Position numbers and translations under genes: made by a program. The notes under the pieces were generated by a model. The model saw nothing but the letters and a program-made list of their open reading frames with translations. It ran no database searches and was not told the origin of the DNA. A stretch of DNA of 38,444 nt. Origin: an uncultured Granulosicoccaceae bacterium. GTDB taxonomy: Bacteria > Pseudomonadota > Gammaproteobacteria > Granulosicoccales > Granulosicoccaceae. How positions within the stretch are numbered: the first letter of the stretch is position 1; every line of letters starts with the position of its first letter. Where the stretch lies: positions 1-38,444 of the forward strand of contig CALISD010000199.1 of the NCBI GenBank assembly GCA_938041955.1, in the 5' to 3' direction. Positions 7,763 to 16,264 of the stretch are shown in pieces.

Positions 7763-8524
7763 ATGACAATGGACCCGCTATCTATAATTATACTGGTGTT
7801 GATCGTCATCTTCGTCGGTGTGTTAATAGGCAGTATTGGAGTCGGTGGGGTGTTGCTGGTGCCGGCGCTGACTTATCTGTGTGGTGTAAGCGTGCACGTC
7901 GCTATTGCTGCCGCGATGGTGAGTTATCTATTCAGTGGTCTGGTGGGCGCTGTATTGTATGCGCGCAAAGGGTCCATCAGCTGGGTAAGTGGTGGTTGGT
8001 TATGTCTGGGGGCGATGCCGGGTGCCTATATCGGTGCGATGGCGGTATCACAGATGCCAGCAGACTCAGTAAAGCTGGCGATAGCAATATTTGTTGTGTT
8101 TGCAGGTGTTAATGCGCTTGTTCAACCGGGAACCTCAGTTGGTAACTCCAAATCGGATTCAGCGTTCTGGTTGATTGTGATTGGCCTTTTTGTGGGGTTT
8201 TGTTCTGCCATGACAGGTACCGGTGGACCACTGGTGCTGGTGCCACTGCTGGTGTGGATGAATTGGCCGGTGCTCTCCGCAGTAGGATTGAGCCAATTGA
8301 TTCAGCTTCCTGTTTCACTATTGGCAACGCTTGGGAATATAAACCATGGCCAGGTAGATTTTACACTCGGTTTAGGTATCGCCGTCGTGATGGTGATAGG
8401 GGTCACCATTGGTGCCAAATCGGCACACCGATTGCCAGCTGCTTCCTTGCGCCGGATTGTAGGAGTGGTACTCGGGCTGGTAGGTAGCTGGATGCTTTGG
8501 CAGACTGCACAGAGGCTTTTGTAG
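7763..8524 (+). CDS. TauE/SafE family sulfite/sulfonate-type exporter permease
   Basis: A 253-residue protein with about eight hydrophobic segments in two homologous halves. Each half carries the glycine-rich TauE motif: IGSIGVGGVLLVPALTYL near residue 22 and FCSAMTGTGGPLVLVPLLVW near 147. The family moves small anions such as sulfite, sulfoacetate or other organosulfur compounds across the inner membrane. The start at 7763 (ATG ACA ATG GAC) has a weak AAGAGATTT site upstream, and an ATG six bases later is equally possible. It follows the Mrr-like gene by 61 bases on the same strand and converges with an aldo/keto reductase gene. The substrate is not readable. Confidence 0.9.
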   Translation: MTMDPLSIIILVLIVIFVGVLIGSIGVGGVLLVPALTYLCGVSVHVAIAAAMVSYLFSGLVGAVLYARKGSISWVSGGWLCLGAMPGAYIGAMAVSQMPADSVKLAIAIFVVFAGVNALVQPGTSVGNSKSDSAFWLIVIGLFVGFCSAMTGTGGPLVLVPLLVWMNWPVLSAVGLSQLIQLPVSLLATLGNINHGQVDFTLGLGIAVVMVIGVTIGAKSAHRLPAASLRRIVGVVLGLVGSWMLWQTAQRLL

Positions 8525-8534
8525 ACGCCTTTGA

Positions 8535-8553
8535 CAGATCTGCCAATGATCTG
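8535..8553. terminator. Weak convergent hairpin
   Basis: The arms CAGATC and GATCTG form a six-base stem around a seven-base loop between two convergent genes. It is followed on the plus strand by ATTTATA rather than a T-run, so termination would be weak. Confidence 0.3.
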
Positions 8554-8599
8554 ATTTATAACGCCTGGCTTTTTACCAACTACGAACATAAACCTAAGC

Positions 8600-9538
8600 T
8601 CATGGGCGGAAGTACTTAATGCATGATGGCCGTACGGTTTCCCACGCTTCATCAAAAGCATTCACCACGTCGTCGGGTAGTTTTTCACTTTGCATGGCTA
8701 GCAGGTTTTGCTCTAAGTGATTTAACGAGCTAGCGCCGAGGATAACGCCGTGTTCAATAGGGGACGATGCCAATGCTGAGTGGTGGACCAGCCATCTGAT
8801 AGCAGCTTCTGCAGGCGCCACCGAATGTGAGCGGCAGACAGCGGTAACTTCATTGATAACGTTAAAATAGCCTGGTTTCCAGTAACGATCTTTGTATCCG
8901 TCAAACGTAGCGAAACGTCCGTCATCAGGCATTGAGTCTATACTCTGATGTTTGCCTGACAGCATGCCTCCGGCCAGTGGGTTGTACACGTAAAACGCAA
9001 TGTTGTAATTTCTTAAGCATAGAAATAATTCACGCTCAACATCGCGTGTAAGCGCGTTGTACATACCCTGGTAAACACTCGGCTGTTGCCAGCCCTCTGC
9101 CTTGCATATTTCTACGATCTCAGCCACTTGCCATGCAGCATAGTTGCTCAGACCAAAGCGCTGAAATTTCCCCTCTGTGTGTAGATCTGATACTGCCTTT
9201 AGCGTGTCGATGATTGGTACGTTCAGGTCCGGGGAGTGCAGGTAAAAAAGATCCAGCGAAGTGGCATTGAGTCTTTCCAGAGACGTTGTTATTTGGTTTC
9301 TGACCGACTGTGGTGTCAACCCGTCCACCGACGGGTTTGCTTTACCTGCTATCTGTAAGCCGGCTAGTTCACCGGCTTCGTTCAATTTTCCGAGTAAGTC
9401 TTCGGTTTTACCTTTGTTGTAAACATAGGCGGTATCGAGTTCTGCGCCACCTGATTGCAAATATGCTGACACCATTTGCGAAGCCGTAGCTTGGTCGACC
9501 TGATCGCTAAAGGTCATGGTTCCCAGAATTGTTTTCAT
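8600..9538 (-). CDS. Aldo/keto reductase, AKR7-like
   Basis: An NADPH-dependent oxidoreductase of 312 residues from the chosen start. The N-terminal strand KTILGTMTF leads into ELDTAYVYNKGKTEDLLG, which carries the catalytic Asp and Tyr. The active-site Lys lies in IAGKANPS, and the active-site His in LDLFYLHSPD. The C-terminal cofactor region includes VILGASSLNHLEQNL. The pattern resembles aflatoxin-aldehyde reductases (AKR7), which reduce reactive aldehydes and ketones in the cytosol. The open frame extends upstream to 9625, but GAGGAGA nine bases before the ATG at 9538 and the family N-terminus both support the shorter protein. It converges with the TauE gene; no functional link is evident. 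Confidence 0.92.
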   Translation of the reverse strand: MKTILGTMTFSDQVDQATASQMVSAYLQSGGAELDTAYVYNKGKTEDLLGKLNEAGELAGLQIAGKANPSVDGLTPQSVRNQITTSLERLNATSLDLFYLHSPDLNVPIIDTLKAVSDLHTEGKFQRFGLSNYAAWQVAEIVEICKAEGWQQPSVYQGMYNALTRDVERELFLCLRNYNIAFYVYNPLAGGMLSGKHQSIDSMPDDGRFATFDGYKDRYWKPGYFNVINEVTAVCRSHSVAPAEAAIRWLVHHSALASSPIEHGVILGASSLNHLEQNLLAMQSEKLPDDVVNAFDEAWETVRPSCIKYFRP

Positions 9539-9882
9539 GGTGTCTGTCTCCTCAAACCGGATATCGGCATTGACAACTGTATTAGTTTTAGATGAGCTTG
9601 TGTGGATCAAATGTCTATTGGTCACTATACCGTTATCAACAAGTTTCGGGAGTCAAATTTTCGTAATACTCACTGATTTTTTATTCCTTTCAAATTCAGG
9701 TGTTTTTGCCTATGTCTGCATGTGTTCGCAGCTTGCGTCTTTGGCTAAGACAGTGTTGATAGATAGATGTGTATTATTTATGTGAAAAGTGTAAAAGTAT
9801 TTCATCCTGCGTCCGTAGCAAATGCGATAGCTCATGTGCTTTTACTGATTTTTTGGTGGCACAGCTTTGCCTATGAAAGTTG
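9539..9882. other. Intergenic region without a recognised gene
   Basis: These 344 bases are AT-richer than their neighbours. They hold the upstream region of the aldo/keto reductase and the downstream end of the GlxA-type regulator. No convincing gene, repeat or strong hairpin was seen. Confidence 0.5.
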
Positions 9883-10899
9883 TTAGGTGGTCTGGTCGGT
9901 AGTCAAACTGCAGACACTGTCTGTGGTACTGAATCGCTCAGTGTACTGGTTTATTGAGGTTCCCAATTGGCGTTTAAATGCACGCTGCATCTGTTGTTGA
10001 TCACTAATGCCACAAAGGGGAATTGCCAATTCCACGGGGACTCCTGAAGACAGTAGCTCACACGCCTTGTTAACACGTACTCTTTCAACGAAGCGCTTTG
10101 GCGAGGTATTCAGGTATCTGTGAAAGTGGCGCGTTAGCGTCCGTTCAGTCAGGTTGCAGAATTCCGCCATGGTTACCACCGACCATGTGCGTGAGGGATA
10201 TTGAATAATCGTATCGACTAGTTCTGATAATGAATTGCTGGTTTTAAGTTGCAGATCAACTATGCCTGAGAACTGACTTTGACCGCCTGGGCGTTGACTA
10301 TAGACAACCAGTTCGCGGGCGACCGCAAGTGCTGTTTCACTGTTGTGATCAAGTTGAATTAAGGCAAGGGTAAGATCAATGCCGGTCGACACACCCGCCG
10401 AGGTGAAAATATTCCCGCTTCGAGTGTAAAGCTGGTCGATTTGCCAGTGAACCTTAGGGTACTCGCGTTGAACCTGAGCGCTTCGGCTCCAGTGGGTTGT
10501 CGCTTTGTGACCGTTCAACACCCCTGCGTTGGCAAGTAGCAGCGCACCGGAACACACGGATATAAGCCTTCGGTTTTGATTGCTGCACCATTGGTTTAAT
10601 AGTGATTGTAATTGTGGCTGGTTCATAATGGCATCCACACCAACTCCGCCAGGTATGATCAGATCGGTAGAGTTTGACCGAATGGATGCTTTGCCATCAG
10701 CGACCAGTTTTAACCCGCAGCATGAAGTCACCGCCTCGCCATCAAGACTGACAAATCGGGTTTTATACAGCTTATTTGTACCTCTTTGAGCGCTGTTAAA
10801 CGCCTGTGCAGGACCGGCTACATCCAACAGGTTAATCTGGTCAAATAGTAAAATATCGATTCTGCGCATGATTGTCTTTTTATGACTAAAAAATGTCAT
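9883..10899 (-). CDS. GlxA family AraC-type transcriptional regulator (DJ-1/PfpI plus HTH)
   Basis: A 338-residue two-domain regulator. Residues about 11-190 form a DJ-1/PfpI-like sensor: RRIDILLFDQINLLDVAGPA, then LIIPGG, then LISVCSGALLLANAGVL with Cys at the nucleophile elbow, and TSAGVSTGIDLTLALI. Residues about 230-325 hold an AraC double helix-turn-helix, including MAEFCNLTERTLTRHFHRYL and SPKRFVERVRVNKACELL. Such regulators usually control an adjacent divergent gene, here the MFS transporter 59 bases away. Either the ATG at 10899 or the one at 10869 could start it; the shorter form begins directly with the domain. Neither has a strong ribosome site. Confidence 0.92.
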   Translation of the reverse strand: MTFFSHKKTIMRRIDILLFDQINLLDVAGPAQAFNSAQRGTNKLYKTRFVSLDGEAVTSCCGLKLVADGKASIRSNSTDLIIPGGVGVDAIMNQPQLQSLLNQWCSNQNRRLISVCSGALLLANAGVLNGHKATTHWSRSAQVQREYPKVHWQIDQLYTRSGNIFTSAGVSTGIDLTLALIQLDHNSETALAVARELVVYSQRPGGQSQFSGIVDLQLKTSNSLSELVDTIIQYPSRTWSVVTMAEFCNLTERTLTRHFHRYLNTSPKRFVERVRVNKACELLSSGVPVELAIPLCGISDQQQMQRAFKRQLGTSINQYTERFSTTDSVCSLTTDQTT

Positions 10900-10958
10900 T
10901 TCTGACAGGCATAAACCGTATAGGTTAGCTGTACTGACGTCAACAGAGTTCTTTTGGA

Positions 10959-12140
10959 ATGCTGAATCGAAATTTTGCCCTTATTGTGCTGTCCAGCATA
11001 ATTCTCGGTGCGCCAATGCCCATGCTGATATTGCTTGGCGCACTTGCCGGGCAGTCATTGGCCCCGGTGGCGGCACTTGCTACCGTGCCAGCGTCAGTTC
11101 AGATGCTGGCGGGTATTGCTGTCGCTATTCCGATTTCTATGTACATGGGTAAGGCAGGACGCAGGAAAGGTTTTCTGGCTGGTGCGATATTTATGATCGC
11201 TGGCGGGCTATTGGCGGCTCTAGCGTTAAGTATGAAGAGCTTTATTCTACTATGCGCAGCGCATTTTATACTGGGGGCTGCGTTTATATCACTTAATTTT
11301 TTCAGGTTTGCGGCGGCAGAATCAGTAGCAGAGCAATGGAAGGCAAAGGCTATCTCGTACACGCTTGCCTCAGGATTGATAGCAGCATTCATTGGTCCAC
11401 TAATTTATACGCAATTCAAAGATGCGCTGCTGCCGATACCATTCGCAGGGGCTTACCTTGCGTTGTCGTGCCTTGGTTTGCTTGGATGCATTCCGCTATC
11501 AATGTTAAGCAGGATGCTGCCAGTCACAGCAGTAGATCATGCAAGTGTCTCAAGAGATCATCAGGTATCAAGATTCCAGGTATTCTCGCGACCGGTGGTA
11601 TTGCTTGCCATTCTTGCGGCTGCTGTGGCGCATGCGTCAATGGTGTTGTTAATGGTGCCGACGCCGCTTGCTATGGAAGCCTATGGATATGAGGGCCATT
11701 TGGGAGCAGATGTTATTCGATGGCATGTCATTGCCATGTTTGCGCCGGGTTTTTTCACTGGTAGTTTAATTCAACGCTTTGGTAGTACATCGATAATTTC
11801 GGTGGGTTTTTTACTGTTGATAGCTGCCGGACTGGTCGCTGCTAACGGCGTATCAGTAATGCATTTCTACCTGTCGTTGGTGTTGTTGGGAGTCGGTTGG
11901 AACTTTGGATTTATTGGAGGCACCCATTTGCTGCAGTCATCGGTCTCTAAGCATGAAAGACCACTAATTCAAGGCGTGAATGATACGATAATTGCTATTG
12001 CATCTTCGGTGGCCTCTTTGTCATCTGGTGCCTTGTATGCAGGATTTGGTTGGCATGAGTTGGCGATGACTACGGTGGTGGCATTGCTACTTGCTTTTGT
12101 CATTCTGATGTTCGGCAAGAGATCGGTCGCTAGTAGCTAG
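10959..12140 (+). CDS. MFS transporter
   Basis: A 393-residue protein with about twelve hydrophobic helices and the major-facilitator layout. The motif-A-like loop MGKAGRRKGFLAG follows helix 2 near residue 62, and the central loop lies around residues 185-205. It is an inner-membrane secondary transporter, more likely exporter than importer by general appearance, of unknown substrate. It diverges from a GlxA-type regulator, which probably controls it from the 59-base gap. Its TAG stop is the last three bases of a CTAG that borders the MITE-like element at 12141, so the element sits exactly at the end of the gene without changing the reading frame. Confidence 0.9.
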   Translation: MLNRNFALIVLSSIILGAPMPMLILLGALAGQSLAPVAALATVPASVQMLAGIAVAIPISMYMGKAGRRKGFLAGAIFMIAGGLLAALALSMKSFILLCAAHFILGAAFISLNFFRFAAAESVAEQWKAKAISYTLASGLIAAFIGPLIYTQFKDALLPIPFAGAYLALSCLGLLGCIPLSMLSRMLPVTAVDHASVSRDHQVSRFQVFSRPVVLLAILAAAVAHASMVLLMVPTPLAMEAYGYEGHLGADVIRWHVIAMFAPGFFTGSLIQRFGSTSIISVGFLLLIAAGLVAANGVSVMHFYLSLVLLGVGWNFGFIGGTHLLQSSVSKHERPLIQGVNDTIIAIASSVASLSSGALYAGFGWHELAMTTVVALLLAFVILMFGKRSVASS

Positions 12141-12295
12141 CGGGCTGTTTGGAAAGTTCGGTAACACGATCGAAGCCGCAGCCGCCATAGCGGCGTTAGA
12201 AAAATTCGACGTAGGCCCTTCTATGCCTGAATTTTTCCACTTTGCTCTGACGACTATGGCTATAAAGTTTGTTACCGAACTTGCCGCACAGCCCA
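12141..12295 (+). mobile_element. MITE-like element, copy 1, with 24-bp terminal inverted repeats
   Basis: The left arm at 12142-12165 (GGGCTGTTTGGAAAG then TTCGGTAAC) and the right arm at 12271-12294 (GTTACCGAAC to ACAGCCC) are inverted repeats matching at 21 of 24 positions. CTAG borders the left end and CTGG the right, suggesting a 4-bp target duplication with one later change. The interior has no transposase. Its left half, 12142-12218, is found inverted at 36937-37015. The short arms and CTAG target recall IS5-like elements, but no parent is in the window. Confidence 0.75.
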
Positions 12296-12431
12296 CTGGT
12301 GCGCGGCAAGCTACGTCGCTGCTGCGAACCAGGATTTGAAGGTCACAGTGCAGCGGGAGTCTTAGTGGTGAGTTGCAGTTTGGACTCAGTGTGTCTAACT
12401 TGCTTTACAAGAGCGTGTATAAAAAGCGAAG

Positions 12432-12710
12432 ATGCCTGGCATGAGTAAGTTCTGCACAACAAAGCCTGGTAAATATCCCACTGATGAGGAAACAGCTGAA
12501 CATAGAAAGAAAAAACATATTGGTCATGCAGAATATTTTTATGGGAACTATTGGTGTTGTTTTATGGATGATTCAGGCAAGTGCTTTCTGGAATTTGATG
12601 TCGGTCACTTTGCATCAGAGTTCATAACACGGAAGATCTCTCGAGAAGACTATGAGGCACTTAAGCAAGACGAGTCATTGTTCAATGATATTAGCGGAAA
12701 AATTGGCTAG
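12432..12710 (+). CDS. Small hypothetical protein
   Basis: A 92-residue hydrophilic protein I do not recognise. It has a basic patch (EHRKKKHIGHAEYF), a central YGNYWCCFMDDSGKCFLEFD with three cysteines that reads as beta strands, and an acidic C-terminal helix. No signal peptide or membrane segment is visible. The start could be the ATG at 12432 or at 12441; both have only weak purine-rich upstream sequence. It lies just after the MITE-like element and converges with an enoyl-CoA-hydratase-type gene. The compact, balanced composition favours a real gene, but support is from the frame alone. Confidence 0.5.
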   Translation: MPGMSKFCTTKPGKYPTDEETAEHRKKKHIGHAEYFYGNYWCCFMDDSGKCFLEFDVGHFASEFITRKISREDYEALKQDESLFNDISGKIG

Positions 12711-12743
12711 CCGCGCAGCGCCAGTAATCGGTATGATGGTGTG

Positions 12744-13712
12744 TTAAACCTCAGACCAAACCGCCTTGTCCTTATCGACCAGTACAGCGCGTATCCCTTC
12801 GACAAAATCCGGGTGCCGGACCGCTTCCGCGCCTGCGGCCAGTTCCAACTGCAGGCAGGTAGCCAAATCGTGATGTTTAGCGTCAGCCAATAAACGACGA
12901 GTTAAGTCCATGGCGTAAGGCGATACTGTTTTAATGCGGCTTAATAACATCGCTGCGTCTTCGTTTGAATCAGAGGCTTTTTCCAGGGTATTAATCAGGG
13001 ATTGTTGATCTTCACTACCGAACCATTCTTGTCGTTGTTTAAGCTTTTGCAGAAAAGCGTCGTCAGATTCTGTCTGGCTCAAAGCCGTTAGTACGCTGTT
13101 CAGAGCATCACGCCCGTTAGTTTCAAGGGCATCCGTCAACTCGGGCCAATTGTCGCTATGAACAAAGTGTGTAGCCAGGCCAACGGTGACTGCCTCGAAC
13201 CCTTTCACTTGAACACCTGTTAGCGCCAGCCATAGGCCCGCATCGTAAGGAAGCCGGGAAAGAAAATGAGTGCCGCCAACATCTGGAAAGAACCCTATGG
13301 CGGTTTCCGGCATGGCCAATCGCGTGGTTTCCGAGACGATCATCACCTGACCGTGCACACTTAAGCCAAGCCCGCCGCCCATGGCGATTCCGTTGACCAG
13401 AGATACATAAGGTTTGGAGCACTGCTCAATGTGCAAATTGAGCGAGTATTCTTCCTCGAAGAACCTATGCAATTCTTCCCACTCCTGCGCCAATGCCTGC
13501 AGGCGGGTTGCCTTCATGTCTCCGCCGGCGCAAAAGGCTCGCTCACTGGACGATCGCAATACAATAACATCGACAGCTGCATCTGCTTCGTGCGCGCGTA
13601 CCGCCGTGTGTATATCGCGAATCATATCGTGTGTTAAAGAATTCAGTGCATCGGGTCGGTCAAGGGTGATATAGCCCGCCTGGCCCTGGCGTTCGACAGC
13701 AATGTTGCGCAT
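12744..13712 (-). CDS. Enoyl-CoA hydratase/isomerase family, 3-hydroxyisobutyryl-CoA hydrolase-like
   Basis: A crotonase-fold protein of 322 residues. Early sequence includes ITLDRPDALNSLTHDM and RAFCAGGDMKA, which forms the first oxyanion-hole segment. NGIAMGGGLGLSVHGQVMIV is the second, and PETAIGFFPDVGGTHFLSRL carries the catalytic acids. The PETxIGFFPDVG form and the length match 3-hydroxyisobutyryl-CoA hydrolases, which act in valine breakdown, better than plain enoyl-CoA hydratases of about 260 residues. It is cytosolic. No other valine-pathway gene is nearby, so the exact thioester is uncertain. A perfect palindrome lies 11-26 bases before the ATG, and no Shine-Dalgarno is obvious. Confidence 0.88.
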   Translation of the reverse strand: MRNIAVERQGQAGYITLDRPDALNSLTHDMIRDIHTAVRAHEADAAVDVIVLRSSSERAFCAGGDMKATRLQALAQEWEELHRFFEEEYSLNLHIEQCSKPYVSLVNGIAMGGGLGLSVHGQVMIVSETTRLAMPETAIGFFPDVGGTHFLSRLPYDAGLWLALTGVQVKGFEAVTVGLATHFVHSDNWPELTDALETNGRDALNSVLTALSQTESDDAFLQKLKQRQEWFGSEDQQSLINTLEKASDSNEDAAMLLSRIKTVSPYAMDLTRRLLADAKHHDLATCLQLELAAGAEAVRHPDFVEGIRAVLVDKDKAVWSEV

Positions 13713-13722
13713 AGAAAATAAA

Positions 13723-13738
13723 CGTTTTAGTTAAAACG
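13723..13738. promoter_or_regulatory. Palindromic operator-like site upstream of the enoyl-CoA hydratase-type gene
   Basis: CGTTTTA-GT-TAAAACG is a perfect seven-base inverted repeat with a two-base centre, lying 11-26 bases upstream of the minus-strand start at 13712. Length and position fit a dimeric repressor site, for example of TetR type. No regulator gene is adjacent. It has no T-run, and its AT-rich arms make a terminator unlikely. Confidence 0.45.
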
Positions 13739-13907
13739 GTATTCTAGTGGGAGTTACAGGTAATGGCTATCGTAAACGATGTGGCGAACAGCGATTTAAT
13801 GTTGCATCATGTGGGGAGGGCGTATTGATGGTATGCGCCCATCAAGCGCGGATGATTAAGGTTAAAATAAGGGGCTACTGTGTTGTTGGCGGGGAGCGTT
13901 GCTTCTA

Positions 13908-14753
13908 TCAGCCCAATACGAGTGAAACGCCCGGCGTTGGCAGTCCAAGGGTCTGAGCTCTTTGCATTGTCATTCTCACATCAAGCGGTAATCCGGGGAT
14001 GCCGATGCCGCTACTTTCTTCCAGCTGGTTTTTGTAATTGATTCCCCAATAGTCCAGCATGCGTACACCAAAGTCGAAACGACTCATGGCTTCGTCTCCT
14101 GCGATACCAATAAAACCAGACTCATCGGTATGATCAAGTGCGAGTGCACACAGGCAGCTGGCGAGCGCCTGGTCGTGAACTGGCTGGCGAATAACATCGC
14201 TAAATAACTTCAACGTATCGCCAGCTGCCAGCCGCTGTGAGAAGCCCGCCGTGCCTCGATCCATTTTGTCGGTGCCGTAGATTAATGAGGTACGCACTAT
14301 GGCAGCATCAGGGAGCAGCGAACGAATATGAGCTTCACCTCGCGCTTTGGTAACCGCATAGATATTGTCCGGCAAGGGTGATGCGATTGCGTCGTCTGCA
14401 TAAGGCGCTTCTTTGCCGTTGAATACAGTGTCTGATGAGACCGACACAAGCCGGCAGCCAAGTTCACTGGCTGCTTCAGCGATATGCTTTGTGCCAATGT
14501 CATTTACAGCGATCATATCTGCATCGCTGCCACCCGGATTTACTGCAGCGCAGTGAATGATAGCGTCCGGCCTTTTTGATAACACTGCATCGAGCACGGC
14601 AGTGCGGTTCGTCAAGTCCAGCGACAGCGTATCTCCGCGTATGTCCTCTATATTTCTCGCGGTGCCAATGACGCGCGCGCGCTGTGCGGCATATGGAAGT
14701 AATGCATTGGCAAGATAACCACTGGCACCAGTGATTAGAATTAATTTGTCCAT
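13908..14753 (-). CDS. RmlD-like extended SDR, NAD(P)-dependent sugar-nucleotide-type reductase
   Basis: A 281-residue extended short-chain dehydrogenase. It opens with the cofactor-binding LILITGASGYLANALLPYA, followed by the substrate pocket strand DAIIHCAAVNPGG and LVSVSSDTVFNGKEAPYADD. The catalytic Tyr-x3-Lys appears as NIYAVTKARGEAH (Y132, K136). The pattern is that of dTDP-4-dehydrorhamnose reductase (RmlD), but no other rhamnose or nucleotide-sugar genes are near, so the true substrate is unknown. It is cytosolic and divergent from the second TRAP operon, which suggests it may process the imported compound. No strong ribosome site precedes the ATG. Confidence 0.85.
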   Translation of the reverse strand: MDKLILITGASGYLANALLPYAAQRARVIGTARNIEDIRGDTLSLDLTNRTAVLDAVLSKRPDAIIHCAAVNPGGSDADMIAVNDIGTKHIAEAASELGCRLVSVSSDTVFNGKEAPYADDAIASPLPDNIYAVTKARGEAHIRSLLPDAAIVRTSLIYGTDKMDRGTAGFSQRLAAGDTLKLFSDVIRQPVHDQALASCLCALALDHTDESGFIGIAGDEAMSRFDFGVRMLDYWGINYKNQLEESSGIGIPGLPLDVRMTMQRAQTLGLPTPGVSLVLG

Positions 14754-15097
14754 GGAGTGTGTTGCCCTGTAGTTTAACTAAAGAATAGGGTAAGGGGACT
14801 TCGGCGCAAGGAGCATGTCAAGTGAATCTGGATGGGGATCGCGATAACACGGGCTGCCAGTAGGAGGCTATTAAAAGGTTGTTGCTGGAAGCGCTGCAGC
14901 TGGCATTCTCCTTTTTAGGAGCTCAATGATACTGTGGACATGGCAATTTCCAACAGTATTGAATTCGCACTCGGATTAGAAAAAGTGTTGTCGCTGGCAA
15001 ATATCAATATATTTGCTTTGGCGTACCGCATTATCTTGTGATCTCTTATGCCCTGTGGAACAATCAATCGACGTGAACTTCTATTTGGAGGAAAAAG
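14754..15097. other. Divergent intergenic region, SDR / TRAP operon
   Basis: These 344 bases hold the promoters of the SDR gene and the dctP operon. Visible dyads are TAGTTTAACTA at 14770-14780 and the stronger inverted repeat at 14997-15016. GGAGGAAAAAG before 15098 is the dctP ribosome site. No gene is seen. Confidence 0.6.
14997..15016. promoter_or_regulatory. Inverted repeat, candidate operator of the TRAP operon
   Basis: GCAAATAT and ATATTTGC are perfect eight-base inverted arms separated by CAAT, centred about 92 bases before the dctP start. The spacing fits one helical turn between half-sites, as for GntR or TetR-type regulators. No regulator gene is adjacent. Confidence 0.5.
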
Positions 15098-16105
15098 ATG
15101 AATTCGCTTCTACGCCGTAATTTTAAGGTTTTGGCCACCGCCGCGCTGGTTAATGCATTCTGTATTGCCTCTGCAAGTGCTGCAGATGTGACCCTGCGTA
15201 TCTCGCTGCAGCTACCTCTCACAAGCCACCTCGGTCAGAACCTGGTGATGTTTGAAAAAGAGGTGGAGGAAAAATCCGAAGGCGCGATTGATATTGAAAT
15301 CTATGATTCCGCCACACTTTATAAAGACAAGGAAGTGCCCGCAGCAGTCGGGTCTGGATCTATCGAAATGGGTGTCGCCTCTTTAACCCGTTATGTCGGT
15401 GATGTTCCGGCTGTCGATATTTTCTACCAACCGTTTATCTTTGATACGGAAGATAAAATCCGCAAGGCTGTCGCGAAAGGTTCAGCTATTCGCGGCCCGA
15501 TAGATGAAGCAATAGCAGAAACCGGTTCCACCGTCCTGTGGTGGCAGGCCTATGGTGGTGCGATCATGTTATCAAAAGGGGCTCCCGTTAAATCACCGGA
15601 TGATATGAAAGGCAAAAAGGTTCGTGTGTTTGGCAAAACACTCGGGGACTTTGTTTCTGCCACCGGTGGTGCGCCAACGCTAATCTCTGGTTCGGAACAG
15701 TATCTTGCTTATCAGCGCGGTACGGTTGACTACGGCATGACCGGTGTGTCTGGCGTCAAATCCCGCAAACTTTGGGAAGTGATGGATACTATTTCAATCA
15801 CCAATCACGCAGATATAGAATTTATCGTGGTAGTTAACACAGACACTTGGAACAGCCTTTCTGATGAGCACAAAACCATTGTTCAAACTGCCGCCACGAA
15901 CGCTGAAGCAGATGTCCGCGACCGCATGTCGCAGATAGAAGCCGATGCATATGCAGCGGCCAAAGAAAACGGTATGTCAGTGTATACCCCGACAGCGGAA
16001 GACGTAGCGGCATGGCGTGCAGCAAGCGAACCTGTTTATGAGGAGTTTGTTAATAGTTCCGGTGATATCGGCGCAGCAGTATTGAAAGCAGCAAAGGCAC
16101 TCTAA
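15098..16105 (+). CDS. TRAP transporter substrate-binding protein DctP
   Basis: A 335-residue periplasmic solute receptor. A signal peptide covers residues 1-28 (basic MNSLLRRNFK, hydrophobic core, cut after ASASA). The mature protein has the DctP pattern: an N-terminal strand VTLRISLQLPLTSHLGQNLV, VGDVPAVDIFYQPFIF, the ligand-arginine segment KGKKVRVFGKTLGDFV, and a long C-terminal helical region. GGAGG lies eight bases before the ATG. It is the first gene of a complete P-Q-M operon and is separated from dctQ by a strong hairpin. The substrate is probably a carboxylate held by the conserved arginine, but it cannot be named from sequence. Confidence 0.95.
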   Translation: MNSLLRRNFKVLATAALVNAFCIASASAADVTLRISLQLPLTSHLGQNLVMFEKEVEEKSEGAIDIEIYDSATLYKDKEVPAAVGSGSIEMGVASLTRYVGDVPAVDIFYQPFIFDTEDKIRKAVAKGSAIRGPIDEAIAETGSTVLWWQAYGGAIMLSKGAPVKSPDDMKGKKVRVFGKTLGDFVSATGGAPTLISGSEQYLAYQRGTVDYGMTGVSGVKSRKLWEVMDTISITNHADIEFIVVVNTDTWNSLSDEHKTIVQTAATNAEADVRDRMSQIEADAYAAAKENGMSVYTPTAEDVAAWRAASEPVYEEFVNSSGDIGAAVLKAAKAL

Positions 16106-16164
16106 GACATTGTGTAGTACTGTCTTAACTATTGGCAGATGTGTACTGCTTTAAGAAGTTAAGT

Positions 16165-16195
16165 GAAGGCCGGATCTTCCGCAGATTCGGCCTTC
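16165..16195 (+). terminator. Hairpin between dctP and dctQ, attenuator or mRNA-stabilising stem
   Basis: Arms GAAGGCCGGATCT (16165-16177) and AGATTCGGCCTTC (16183-16195) pair over 13 positions, with one G-T wobble, around a TCCGC loop. It is followed by ATTATT, not a full T-run. Such stems after a binding-protein gene usually limit readthrough or protect the upstream message, giving more receptor than permease. Confidence 0.7.
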
Positions 16196-16264
16196 ATTAT
16201 TCCGGGCCTGATAAACATTCGTTGCAGCGCTGATCATATAAAAAGAAGAAGTGGTTTCTACGCT

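Noticed and set aside
16163..16264. Long N-terminal extension of the second DctQ from GTG
   Set aside because: It translates the dctP-dctQ hairpin and adds no helix; the ATG at 16265 begins the family pattern.
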